DNA from: an uncultured Prevotellaceae bacterium
Lineage (GTDB): Bacteria > Bacteroidota > Bacteroidia > Bacteroidales > Muribaculaceae
DNA: 64,000 nucleotides
Assembly: GCA_905207705.1 (NCBI GenBank)
Contig: CAJLMA010000007.1
Coordinates: forward strand, 1 to 64,000
Direction of reading: 5' to 3'
Below the pieces are notes generated by a model. The model saw nothing but the letters and a program-made list of their open reading frames with translations, had not been told where the DNA came from and made no database searches. Shown here piece by piece: positions 17,643 to 26,278 of this stretch. The first letter of the stretch is position 1. Each line of letters starts with the position of its first letter. The translations under genes and the position numbers were made by a program.

Positions 17643-18560
17643 ATGAATACAAAAATATTCTTCAGCATTATGACTGCATTGCTATTGTCGGCAACGCAAG
17701 CATTTGCCCAAGACTCTTACAAAACCTCCGATTCCACAGCCGTGGAAGAAAGCATTTATGCCGATGAACTTGAATCGAGCGACATATACGACTATGACCG
17801 CGACGCCGAAATCGATTCTTTACGCAGGATAGTCGACTCTTTGCAATCGTCGGTCGAAGAAACAAACAAGGAGAGCCAAAGAAAAAGCATTTGGGACGAC
17901 CGTGCCAAATATTTCAACATAGCATATGTCAACCAAAGCATAACTCAGAAAGACATAGACGGAACATGGAAAAACGACTACGGAGTGGCTCTCATGATGG
18001 GTAAGACATTCTACTTGCACAAGAAGCCGTTGCTCAACATGATAAAATTCGGAATCGACTGGAGTTATTTCGACATAAATTTTGCAAAATACACCGACAA
18101 CTTCGGATACTTCGACAGCAGCCTACGCGAAGACGGTGATAACGGACATTACTATAATCCCGACATGCAAGGTGGTTATGACAGCTATTACTTAGACCCA
18201 TTAGACATGTATCAGGCCGAAATAGGCATGTCGGTCGGAGCCTCGGTAACGATTAATCCCATCGACCATTTGAAAGCAAATGGTTACTTCCGTGTCACCC
18301 CTTCATTCTCGGCATTATATGTGGACGAAGACATAAGCACCAGCTACGGTACATTCTTCTCGGCCGGCGGTGCTGTCTCTTATAAAGTGATATCAATCGG
18401 AATAGAAGGACGCTGGGGCAACACCAAATACGACAGCCTTGTCAACTTCAGCGACATCGACGGAGACTACGATGACGACATTGACTTGGAAGGCAACCAA
18501 GACGGAAAGTCAAAGTGGAAAACAGGCTCGGTGAGATTCTACTTGAGCTTCCGCTTCTAA
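17643..18560 (+). CDS. Outer-membrane beta-barrel protein
   Basis: A 305-residue exported protein with a signal peptide ending in QAFAQ. A short acidic coiled-coil-like region (about 45-80, IDSLRRIVDSLQSSVEE) precedes repeated amphipathic strands and the C-terminal barrel signature VRFYLSFRF ending in Phe. It is probably co-transcribed with the lipoprotein upstream and ends before a strong terminator. Not assignable to a named porin family. Confidence 0.78.
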   Translation: MNTKIFFSIMTALLLSATQAFAQDSYKTSDSTAVEESIYADELESSDIYDYDRDAEIDSLRRIVDSLQSSVEETNKESQRKSIWDDRAKYFNIAYVNQSITQKDIDGTWKNDYGVALMMGKTFYLHKKPLLNMIKFGIDWSYFDINFAKYTDNFGYFDSSLREDGDNGHYYNPDMQGGYDSYYLDPLDMYQAEIGMSVGASVTINPIDHLKANGYFRVTPSFSALYVDEDISTSYGTFFSAGGAVSYKVISIGIEGRWGNTKYDSLVNFSDIDGDYDDDIDLEGNQDGKSKWKTGSVRFYLSFRF

Positions 18561-18626
18561 TCACGACACGATAAGGAGATTCACATACTAATAAACAACC
18601 TAATTATACACTTTTATAATACTCTA

Positions 18627-18667
18627 CAAAATCATCCCTCTGGACACTTCGAGGGATGATTTTGTTC
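18627..18667 (+). terminator. Strong terminator hairpin
   Basis: CAAAATCATCCCTC pairs perfectly with GAGGGATGATTTTG (14 base pairs, 10-base loop) about 65 bases after the barrel gene; the stem end supplies the T tract. Confidence 0.85.
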
Positions 18668-18719
18668 TTCATGGCCTAAATTTCCATACTCGGAAATACA
18701 AAATTAGCGTATTTATGCC

Positions 18720-18727
18720 TACCTTTG
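18720..18727 (+). promoter_or_regulatory. TAnnTTTG -7 box before kdsD
   Basis: TACCTTTG matches the -7 consensus about 115 bases before kdsD. No clear TTG at the usual distance. A GC-rich CGCCGCCTTGCGGC stretch lies between the box and the gene. Confidence 0.35.
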
Positions 18728-18843
18728 CAATCAACAGTGAATATGCCGTCTACGGCATTCTGGCATAAAAAACGCGCCGCCTTGCGGCATGAGTTGCAAA
18801 GCCGCGGTGGAACCGTTCAAAACCGAAAAAACATAATTGTTAC

Positions 18844-19452
18844 ATGGATATAAAAGAATCGATGCTGCAAATTCTTGAAGCAGAAAGCAAGGCAGTTAGG
18901 GAAATACCGATAACCGACGAATATGAAAAAGCCATACATCTCATTGTAGAGCAAGTTCATGTTAAAGGTGGAAAATTAGTCACTTCCGGAATGGGAAAAT
19001 GCGGACAGATAGCCATGAACATCGCTACCACATTTTGTTCTACCGGAATACCGGCTGTGTGCCTGCATCCAAGCGAAGCCCAACACGGCGACTTGGGAAT
19101 CTTGCAGCCAAACGACGTGATGCTGTTGTTATCCAATTCGGGCAAGACCAATGAAATTCTCGACCTCGTGGCATTGGCCCGCAACCTGTATCCGCAACTC
19201 AAGTTCATTGTGATAACAGGCAACGAGAACAGCGAGCTTGCCAAGCTTGCCGACGTATGCCTGTACACAGGAGGAGCATCCGAAGTGTGTCCGCTCGGGC
19301 TCACACCCACCACCTCAACAACCATGATGACGGTAATAGGAGACGTCCTTGTCGTAAACACAATGCTCGCCACAGGATTCACCCGTGAACAATATGCTTT
19401 GCGCCATCATGGCGGATATCTCGGCCTGAAAAGCAGAAAAGAATGCAAATGA
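18844..19452 (+). CDS. kdsD: D-arabinose-5-phosphate isomerase (SIS-only form)
   Basis: Converts ribulose 5-phosphate to arabinose 5-phosphate, the first step toward Kdo of LPS. The 202-residue product is the SIS domain alone: GMGKCGQIA, HPSEAQHGDLG, LLSNSGKTNEI and GLTPTTSTT are the family signatures. The CBS pair found in enterobacterial KdsD is absent, as in the short Bacteroides fragilis enzyme. It heads a run with a PfkB-like gene 12 bases downstream. A related sugar-phosphate isomerase role cannot be excluded, but HGDLG and GLTPTTST favour KdsD. Confidence 0.88.
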   Translation: MDIKESMLQILEAESKAVREIPITDEYEKAIHLIVEQVHVKGGKLVTSGMGKCGQIAMNIATTFCSTGIPAVCLHPSEAQHGDLGILQPNDVMLLLSNSGKTNEILDLVALARNLYPQLKFIVITGNENSELAKLADVCLYTGGASEVCPLGLTPTTSTTMMTVIGDVLVVNTMLATGFTREQYALRHHGGYLGLKSRKECK

Positions 19453-19464
19453 AAAACAATATAT

Positions 19465-20427
19465 ATGCGTAAAGTCATAGCAATAGGAGAATCCATACTC
19501 GATACAGTTTTCAAGGATGACAAGCCTGAAAACACATTTGTCGGCGGTCGTGTGGCAAATGCCGCCGCATCAACCGCTTCTGCCGGAATACCAGTGACAA
19601 TGGTAAGCGAATGTTGCAACGACCATGTGGGAGACATAATAGTCAACCACTTGAAAAATCACAACGTGGATACTTCGTCAATCGATCGTTTCACCGATGG
19701 AAGCACAGCCATATCACTCATTTTCAACAATGACGGCAATAAAAAGATAATAAATTACACCAATTACCCTGCCGACCGATTTGACGTCGTGTGGCCCAGA
19801 ATAGACGAAGACGACATAATTCTTTTCGGTTCTTTCTATTCAATAGACTCAGCATTGCGCGAGAGAATGTATGAACTGCTGAGATACGCCTACGAACGAA
19901 AGGCCATCATGATTTACTTCCTCGGATGCCAGCACGGCATAAATTGCCGCATTACAAAAGTAATGCCTGCAATCCTCGAAAACCTCGAAATGTCGAATAT
20001 CGTGATTGCAAACCGTGCCGATCTTGAAACAATTTTCCACGGCGAAAATGCCGACATGGCTTTCAAAAACCACATTGAATTCTACTCATCCAATTTTATA
20101 TACATAAACGACGATTTAAGCTTGACGGTTTACCGACGCAATGGCGAAAAAATACATTATTCCCCAAAAACCGACACAGCTCCAGAGAATTTTCTCGGAT
20201 GGCAATCAGGACTGGCTGCAGGCTTGACATACGCCATGTTCTACCATGACATCCTATTCAAGAAAATCGACAGCGTGGATCATGAATTGATGAACAACAT
20301 TCTCGATATGGCTACCGAATTTGCAATAAAAGCGGCAAACCATACTCATTGCATAGATTCACAAACAGGGCTCGAAAAATGCGAGCAATTAAAACAGGCC
20401 TTGGGTGAAAAAGAAAATAACGCCTAA
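19465..20427 (+). CDS. PfkB-family sugar kinase homologue lacking the GAGD motif
   Basis: A 320-residue protein with the ribokinase fold. The N-terminal GESILDT, FVGGRVANAAAS and GIPVTMVS segments follow the sugar-binding signature of PfkB kinases. The C-terminal nucleotide/catalytic signature, normally DTTGAGD.F.AG, reads here TAPENFLGWQSGLAAG (about residues 237-252): the anion-hole glycines and catalytic Asp are missing. It may be a non-catalytic or altered-chemistry member. The 12-13 base spacing to kdsD and to the TPR-GDPD gene suggests one operon. Confidence 0.8.
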   Translation: MRKVIAIGESILDTVFKDDKPENTFVGGRVANAAASTASAGIPVTMVSECCNDHVGDIIVNHLKNHNVDTSSIDRFTDGSTAISLIFNNDGNKKIINYTNYPADRFDVVWPRIDEDDIILFGSFYSIDSALRERMYELLRYAYERKAIMIYFLGCQHGINCRITKVMPAILENLEMSNIVIANRADLETIFHGENADMAFKNHIEFYSSNFIYINDDLSLTVYRRNGEKIHYSPKTDTAPENFLGWQSGLAAGLTYAMFYHDILFKKIDSVDHELMNNILDMATEFAIKAANHTHCIDSQTGLEKCEQLKQALGEKENNA

Positions 20428-20439
20428 ATTTTTATACCG

Positions 20440-22164
20440 ATGAAACCTTTATCACTCAATGTATTATTTCCAAAGATATATAACGGGTACAACGACGAGC
20501 AACCCGAAAAATACATCGAACTTAATGCCTTGTTGCTCGACAGCAGGATAAATGAGATTTACAACTTAGTGGCTGCCGAAGACTATGCAAACGCTGCAGA
20601 TGCAATAGACAAGTTGAAAAACGAACTCGAACACACTGCACCGCACAGTCTTAAACTTGCATGGGCATCGCTTATGCAAATGTGCATGTCAATAAAGGCC
20701 GAAAACCTCAATCAAGCAATAACCGAAGGAATCGACACGCTACACGCACTCGCCGCCACCGACGACGACCGTAAAAACATAGAATACATGTCGATTGCGG
20801 CAAGCGTGATATATAACCTTGCATTTGTGCATTTCAAACTTGGCGAAAGCAAAAAAGCTGAACGGGAATTGGTAAAATCTCAAAAATTATTTGAGAAACT
20901 TGCAAAAAAAGACAACGAACGCTTTGCCCCGGCCATGCTGGCCGCCGTTGAGGCTTCAACCGAGATTTTCAAGTCAAAACTGAAACAAATGAACATCCTC
21001 GCCCACTACCAAGTAGCCACCGAGATGTATCAAGGCAAAGTTTCGGCAGGAGTGAGCGAAGCCATAAACAGCCTCGTCGACAGCATCAGCGCCGAAGGCG
21101 ACATCCACCTGCAACTCGGCAACTACCGCGATGCCATAAAATACTATACAAAGGCACTTCGTTACCAGAAACGCATAAGCGCATCGATGGGAATGAAGGA
21201 ATTGAAAATATCGATAAACCTTGGCAAGGCATTGCTCAACGTCATTAACCGCCATGCCGCAGGCGAGCAACTCCTCAATTCCATCCTTCCTCTTGCCCGG
21301 CAGATGAATGCCACAAAAGAAGTCGAAGAAATCAAAACATTGCTTGCCAACAATAACAACTTCGACATCATGAAGTTTTGGAAGAACCTGTTTGTGGCAA
21401 TTATCACAATTGCTTCATCTTCGATGATTGCAAATGCCCAGACAATGATAGGACATCGCGGCTCTATATGGGGCGTTGAAAATACTACTGCTGCATTTAT
21501 AAACGGAATAACCTATGCCGGATATGACGGCCTCGAATGTGACATACGCACGACTGCCGACGGCACTTTCATCGTCAACCATGATGCAAACCTGAAACGT
21601 CTCGGCGGAGATTCCACTGCAATAAAAGACCGCAACGTGATTGACGTGCTTGGCGAACAACTATGCCAAGTACGCGACGGAATAAGTTATGAAGGACACA
21701 TAATCACACTTGGAGAGTTTCTCGACATCTGCAATGAATTTGACTGCATTCCTGTAATAGAAATAAAAGATTGCCGTAACATTTATTCAAACAACAACGA
21801 CCCGACCGATTTTTGTTATGACGGCGTGCCTGCACTTATAGACCTTATCAAGAGCAAAGGACTTGAAAAAAAGGCAGTCATTATTTCATTCATGGCAGGA
21901 GTACTCGACAACATCCACAAGAATTATCCCGACATGCACTTGCAGTTCCTCACTGAAAAAGACTGGAAGCTCGCCCTTGACTTCTGCAAGGAACGAAACA
22001 TGGATATCGACGTGCATTACAAGATAGCCGATGCCCAACTTGTGGAAACATTCCACCAATTAGGATTGAAAGTGAACGCATGGACCGTGGACGATCCTGC
22101 CGAATTCAAGCGTCTGCAAGAATTGGGAGTGGACATGGTGACTACCAACAAAATAATCAAGTAA
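20440..22164 (+). CDS. In-frame fusion of TPR protein and exported glycerophosphodiester phosphodiesterase
   Basis: One 574-codon frame with two unlike halves. Residues 1-310 are a cytoplasmic-type TPR protein (AAEDYANAADAIDKL, GNYRDAIKYYTKALRYQ). At residue 311 (ATG at 21370) a textbook signal peptide begins, MKFWKNLFVAIITIA to ANAQ, followed by a complete GDPD domain with HRG, LECDIRTTADG, NHDANL and IEIKD signatures; this enzyme splits glycerophosphodiesters into glycerol 3-phosphate and an alcohol. A buried signal peptide is not expected in a real fusion. Either the intervening stop was lost, or GDPD is also translated from 21370. TPR genes next to ribH are usual in this order, from memory. 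Confidence 0.8.
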   Translation: MKPLSLNVLFPKIYNGYNDEQPEKYIELNALLLDSRINEIYNLVAAEDYANAADAIDKLKNELEHTAPHSLKLAWASLMQMCMSIKAENLNQAITEGIDTLHALAATDDDRKNIEYMSIAASVIYNLAFVHFKLGESKKAERELVKSQKLFEKLAKKDNERFAPAMLAAVEASTEIFKSKLKQMNILAHYQVATEMYQGKVSAGVSEAINSLVDSISAEGDIHLQLGNYRDAIKYYTKALRYQKRISASMGMKELKISINLGKALLNVINRHAAGEQLLNSILPLARQMNATKEVEEIKTLLANNNNFDIMKFWKNLFVAIITIASSSMIANAQTMIGHRGSIWGVENTTAAFINGITYAGYDGLECDIRTTADGTFIVNHDANLKRLGGDSTAIKDRNVIDVLGEQLCQVRDGISYEGHIITLGEFLDICNEFDCIPVIEIKDCRNIYSNNNDPTDFCYDGVPALIDLIKSKGLEKKAVIISFMAGVLDNIHKNYPDMHLQFLTEKDWKLALDFCKERNMDIDVHYKIADAQLVETFHQLGLKVNAWTVDDPAEFKRLQELGVDMVTTNKIIK

Positions 22165-22185
22165 AAAACTCACAAACACAAATAT

Positions 22186-22665
22186 ATGTCAACCACATTA
22201 GGATATAATTCAGGAAAATTGCCAAAACTGGAAAAACTGAAAGTAGGCATAGCAGTCGCCGAATGGAACAAGAAAATAACCGATGCCCTTCTCTCAGGAG
22301 CAATCGACAAATTCAAAGAAGAAGGTTATGCCGATGATTGCGTGGACGTTTTCCATGTCCCCGGCACAATAGAACTCACCTATGCAGCAGCACGCATGGT
22401 GAAATCAGGGAAATATGATGCCGTTATCATATTCGGATGCGTCATTCGTGGCGATACGGCTCACTTCGACTATGTGTGCCAAAGTGTTACCGAAGGCATG
22501 ACTCACCTCAATGCCACTACCGACACTCCTGTCATTTTCGGCGTTCTTACAACCGACAATGAGCAACAAGCAATAGATCGTGCGGGAGGCTCTCTCGGCA
22601 ATAAAGGCACAGAAGCTGCCGAATGCGCAATAAAAATGTGTGATTTTGCTTTGAAATTCAAATAA
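22186..22665 (+). CDS. ribH: 6,7-dimethyl-8-ribityllumazine synthase
   Basis: Penultimate enzyme of riboflavin synthesis. The 159-residue product has the substrate-binding AEWNKKIT segment, VPGTIELTYAA, GCVIRGDTAHFDYV with the catalytic His, FGVLTTDN and the RAGG...NKGTEAA C-terminus. It lies 21 bases after the GDPD half of the previous gene and just before two tRNA genes. Confidence 0.96.
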   Translation: MSTTLGYNSGKLPKLEKLKVGIAVAEWNKKITDALLSGAIDKFKEEGYADDCVDVFHVPGTIELTYAAARMVKSGKYDAVIIFGCVIRGDTAHFDYVCQSVTEGMTHLNATTDTPVIFGVLTTDNEQQAIDRAGGSLGNKGTEAAECAIKMCDFALKFK

Positions 22666-22695
22666 GTTTATGTAACTTTGCAGCGCAATTGCAAC

Positions 22696-22778
22696 GGGTG
22701 GTTTCCAGAGCGGCCAAATGGGACTGACTGTAACTCAGTTGTCAATCGACTTCGGTGGTTCGAATCCATCACCACCCA
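22696..22778 (+). tRNA. tRNA-Tyr (anticodon GTA)
   Basis: Class II cloverleaf of 83 bases: acceptor GGGTGGT/ACCACCC, anticodon stem ACTGA/TCAGT around CTGTAAC (anticodon GTA), a long variable arm, and GGTTCGAATCC T-arm. CCA is not encoded. Confidence 0.95.
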
Positions 22779-22789
22779 CTCAAGAAAAT

Positions 22790-22862
22790 GCGGAAGTAGC
22801 TCAGTTGATAGAGCATCAGCCTTCCAAGCTGAGGGTCGCGAGTTTGAGCCTCGTCTTCCGCT
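22790..22862 (+). tRNA. tRNA-Gly (anticodon TCC)
   Basis: Cloverleaf of 73 bases: acceptor GCGGAAG/CTTCCGC, anticodon stem TCAGC/GCTGA around CTTCCAA (anticodon TCC). It lies 11 bases after tRNA-Tyr, in the same transcript. Confidence 0.95.
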
Positions 22863-22863
22863 C

Positions 22864-22900
22864 AAAAAGCCAATTTCAATGTTGAAGTTGGCTTTTTTTT
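22864..22900 (+). terminator. Terminator of the tRNA pair
   Basis: AAGCCAA pairs with TTGGCTT around a short stem-loop and is followed by eight T, directly after tRNA-Gly. Confidence 0.85.
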
Positions 22901-22929
22901 ATTTATACCATTAGTATTATCTCATAACC

Positions 22930-24117
22930 ATGAAAATAAAAAATATAGCATTGGCTGCTTTAATGTCATATATGGCATTGCCATCATGCAACACACATTC
23001 GGTCCCTGAAAACGAATACCTTATAGAAGGAACAATACAAAATATACCAGACAGTACAGTCATAATGTTGTTAAAGCCAAACGGACAATTACTTGTCCTT
23101 GAACAAAAGGACACAATCATAAATGGCTCGTTCTCTTTCCGCGATACCGTCAGCACCGTGCAAGAAAGATTTCTCTTGGCCGATGGCCAGGGATTTCCCG
23201 GCACATGGAGAAGCGTATGGGTAGCTCCGGGAAAATATATCACCGTCAACGGCGAAGACAAATTAATACCTCTATGGAATAAAAGCGACATTGCCGAGCA
23301 ACAGGAAGAAAACGCATTTGTCGATTGCGCCATTGAGGACCGACGCTTCTCCCTGCAATTGATGGCGCAAGATTACGACCTGCAGCGCGAAGCCGGCAAA
23401 CATACCGACAATCCTCAACTGCACCGCACTTATTGGCAAAAGATAGACTCCATACGCAAAATATATGAGCCTATCGACAAAGAAATACAAATCAAGGAAA
23501 TGGAACGAATGTTGACATCACCTGTCTCCGAACCGTGGATAAAACGCCTGACATCGTTCGCGCAAATGATTTCTTTTTATGAAGACTCACTATTCACAGC
23601 CAAAGTAGAATCCGTTTGCAAGATTATGCCCGAAGAATTGAAACAATCCGACAGAGGCAAAGCCATAATCCAATATGTATTTCCGCAAAACATCGTCAAC
23701 ATAGGCGACAATATGGCCGACGGTGACTTATACGACAGGGATGGCCGGCTTCACCACCTTGCCGAATTGAAAGGAAAATACATCTTGCTCGACTTTTGGA
23801 GCAGAGGATGCGGTTCTTGCATCGAGTCAATACCTGAAATAGATGAAATTGCAAGCCATTATAAAGACCGCCTTGCCGTGGTAGGCATAAGCTTAGACCC
23901 GAAAGAGATGTGGATTAAATTCCTTGACGAAAAGAAACTTGCCGGAAACCAATGGAACGAATTAAAACAAGAACGTACCGGACTTGCCGCAAGTTATCAA
24001 GTTCAAGCTATTCCGCATTATGTATTGATTTCTCCCGAAGGAAAAATCATCGATACTTGGACAGGATATGGCAAAGGCTCATTAAAAGACAAGATTAAAA
24101 AGCATCTTGGCGAATGA
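22930..24117 (+). CDS. TlpA-like thiol-disulfide lipoprotein with DUF4369 N-domain
   Basis: A 395-residue exported lipoprotein (lipobox LPSC, Cys20). The N-terminal part (LIEGTIQNIPDSTVIMLL) is of the DUF4369 beta-sandwich type; the C-terminal 150 residues are a thioredoxin fold with active site C-G-S-C in FWSRGCGSCIESIPE and the cis-Pro loop QAIPHYVLI. Such proteins act as periplasmic thiol reductases or oxidases in Bacteroidetes. It is monocistronic between two terminators. Confidence 0.88.
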   Translation: MKIKNIALAALMSYMALPSCNTHSVPENEYLIEGTIQNIPDSTVIMLLKPNGQLLVLEQKDTIINGSFSFRDTVSTVQERFLLADGQGFPGTWRSVWVAPGKYITVNGEDKLIPLWNKSDIAEQQEENAFVDCAIEDRRFSLQLMAQDYDLQREAGKHTDNPQLHRTYWQKIDSIRKIYEPIDKEIQIKEMERMLTSPVSEPWIKRLTSFAQMISFYEDSLFTAKVESVCKIMPEELKQSDRGKAIIQYVFPQNIVNIGDNMADGDLYDRDGRLHHLAELKGKYILLDFWSRGCGSCIESIPEIDEIASHYKDRLAVVGISLDPKEMWIKFLDEKKLAGNQWNELKQERTGLAASYQVQAIPHYVLISPEGKIIDTWTGYGKGSLKDKIKKHLGE

Positions 24118-24127
24118 AGATATAAAA

Positions 24128-24170
24128 AACTGCCCGGAAGTGATTGTCATTTTCCGGGCAGTTATTTTTA
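24128..24170 (+). terminator. Bidirectional terminator
   Basis: AACTGCCCGGAA pairs with TTCCGGGCAGTT around a 10-base loop, between convergent genes; A-run and T-rich flanks allow use in both directions. Confidence 0.85.
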
Positions 24171-24187
24171 TAAGGCTTAACTTAAAT

Positions 24188-25201
24188 TTAAAGCCAACCT
24201 GATTCTTTATACCATTGAATGGCTTCCTTAATGCCTTGCTCCAGTGAATATGCAGGAGCAAAACCGAAATCATTTGTCGCGTTGCTCGTGTCACACCCCC
24301 AGTTGCGTTGTTTCATTATCTTGTACTTGTCGCGATTCAAAGTGCTCGGCTTAAGAGTCAATTTTCCTATATACTCGCATATCACGGAAACTGCATACAA
24401 CATCCACAACGGACAACACACGGGAATGACAAATTTCTTTCCAAGGCAATCGGACACTATTTTACGGAATTCCTTTTGAGTATAGGACCTTTTCTCCGAA
24501 ATGAGATATACATTGCGGCGAGGAGCCTTCTCAAGGGCATCCATGACAGCTTTTACAAGGTCTTTCACATATATGAATGTCAAAACCTGCTTCTTGAATC
24601 CTACACTAAAGTCAAACCCCGTAGATATGCTCTTTATCATCAAGTAATAATCACGTTCATGAGGCCCGTAAACACCTGTCGGCCTAAAAATAATGTAAGG
24701 AAATCCTTCAAGCGTCTGCAAGTAAGTTTCAGCTTTCAATTTCGACACTCCGTACCGTGTATTGGGCATTGGAAGCATTTTTGAAGTAAACGGCTTGTAG
24801 GTTTCATCATCACCCTGCCCCATTGCGCTGAGGCTGCTCATCAATAAAAAAGCATCGGGTGTCGCACCAAGCTCATTCAACATGTCGACAAACGAGCGCA
24901 TGTATTCATAGTTGATCCTGTTGAAGTCAAGAAAATTCAAACATTTCGTAGCACCGAGATTATGTACCACATAGTCCCACTTTCCTCCTATTTTTTCCAA
25001 CACATCGCTCAATTGAGTCCTCAATATGTCGCTATTTGAATAATCGAGTTCTATGAAATGTATTCTTTCGTCTTGAAGAAATTCCCGTGAAGTGGTAGCC
25101 CTCACGGCTGCCCATGTCTCATAACCACGCTTCAACGCTTCGCCTACCATGAACCCGCCTATAAAACCACCTGCACCGGTTATCAATATTTTCTTTGCCA
25201 T
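24188..25201 (-). CDS. NAD(P)-dependent epimerase/dehydratase
   Basis: A 337-residue extended short-chain dehydrogenase. The Rossmann loop is GAGGFIG (10-16); the catalytic triad is represented by SSLSAMG and YGVSKLKAE (YxxxK); RPTGVYGPHERDYY is typical of sugar-nucleotide epimerases. A C-terminal Trp-rich helix ends the protein. No sugar genes adjoin it, so the substrate cannot be given. Confidence 0.88.
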   Translation of the reverse strand: MAKKILITGAGGFIGGFMVGEALKRGYETWAAVRATTSREFLQDERIHFIELDYSNSDILRTQLSDVLEKIGGKWDYVVHNLGATKCLNFLDFNRINYEYMRSFVDMLNELGATPDAFLLMSSLSAMGQGDDETYKPFTSKMLPMPNTRYGVSKLKAETYLQTLEGFPYIIFRPTGVYGPHERDYYLMIKSISTGFDFSVGFKKQVLTFIYVKDLVKAVMDALEKAPRRNVYLISEKRSYTQKEFRKIVSDCLGKKFVIPVCCPLWMLYAVSVICEYIGKLTLKPSTLNRDKYKIMKQRNWGCDTSNATNDFGFAPAYSLEQGIKEAIQWYKESGWL

Positions 25202-25395
25202 TTTTACTTGTTCTTCATTAAAAAAAACAACAAAACAAAGATAATGCTTTAAAACTTAATATGATGAAACATGGTTCAAAAACAATTGGCAATTACTCTC
25301 GTAAAATCATATTATCCCCTACATAACAGCAAAATATACTATATAATCAGCCAATTAACCCAACCACCAATGCTTAATTAAACACTAAAAATAAC

Positions 25396-25403
25396 TACAT
25401 TTG
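25396..25403 (+). promoter_or_regulatory. TAnnTTTG -7 box of pldA
   Basis: TACATTTG, an exact -7 match 16 bases before the chosen ATG. The -33 element is not clear. Confidence 0.5.
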
Positions 25404-25418
25404 CACAAAATTCTATGT

Positions 25419-26255
25419 ATGGGGAAAAAGTTAGTATTTTTACTTGCACTGTTATTGACATCACTTTTCTTGCATGCTCAAATCGTAGAAAACAAAAGTG
25501 TCAAATTCAATGCTGACAGCATCAGAAACGAGTTTGACAACGGACCTTACTTCACACTGTTCAGAGACAACTACTTCATATTAGGAACGACAATAGGAGA
25601 AAAACCCACACGAACCAACTCGGACGTTAAATTCCAAATAAGCATCGCCCAACGTCTCACAAAAAGTACGTTGCCGTGGAATACATACTTGTTTCTCACA
25701 TATTCACAAAAGTGCATGTGGAACATATTTGAGGAATCTCTCCCAATGCGCGATTTTAACTTCAATCCGGGAATAGGCCTTGGAAAATTACTTATCGTAA
25801 AAGACCGTCTCATAGGCAAGATGATGTTGATGGTGGAACATGAATCAAATGGACGCGATGGGGAGGACTCACGAAGCTGGAATAAAATAAGTCTAAGTGC
25901 CAGTATCTTTGTCGACCCGCAATTCATGGTCCATGGAAAAGTGTGGATTCCAATAATCGACGGTCAAAACAATAAAGACATATTAAAATATTCAGGCATA
26001 TACCAGACGGGCATACAAGTAACATCCAAAGATAAACGTTTCGGCATGGCTATAACTCTTGTAAAACGTCAAGGTTTTAACCTGAATTTCAACACCATAA
26101 TTGAACTTAATTACAAACTGTTCAAAAAAGACAACCAGTACCTGTTCCTACAATATTACAATGGATATGGCGAAAATCTGCTCGATTACAACAAGTTCCA
26201 TTCAAGATTACGTGCAGGTATTGTCATAAAACCCAATTTCTTCAGCGACTATTGA
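25419..26255 (+). CDS. pldA: Outer-membrane phospholipase A
   Basis: A 278-residue OMPLA family enzyme that hydrolyses phospholipids in the outer leaflet. After a signal peptide (MGKKLVFLLALLLT to HAQ) the barrel carries the catalytic block EHESNGRDG...SRSWNK, matching the His-Ser-Asn triad of E. coli PldA (H142, S144, N156 context). The protein ends in a typical barrel strand. Start at ATG 25419 is chosen because it follows the -7 box and begins the signal peptide. Confidence 0.9.
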   Translation: MGKKLVFLLALLLTSLFLHAQIVENKSVKFNADSIRNEFDNGPYFTLFRDNYFILGTTIGEKPTRTNSDVKFQISIAQRLTKSTLPWNTYLFLTYSQKCMWNIFEESLPMRDFNFNPGIGLGKLLIVKDRLIGKMMLMVEHESNGRDGEDSRSWNKISLSASIFVDPQFMVHGKVWIPIIDGQNNKDILKYSGIYQTGIQVTSKDKRFGMAITLVKRQGFNLNFNTIIELNYKLFKKDNQYLFLQYYNGYGENLLDYNKFHSRLRAGIVIKPNFFSDY

Positions 26256-26278
26256 TTGTTTTTTCTTAATTTTATTCC

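Noticed and set aside
18778..18815. GC-rich stretch as riboswitch before kdsD
   Set aside because: Only a short GCCGC/GCGGC pairing; no known riboswitch consensus recognised.
24308..24784. 158-codon + strand ORF
   Set aside because: Antisense to the epimerase gene, whose Rossmann motifs are complete.
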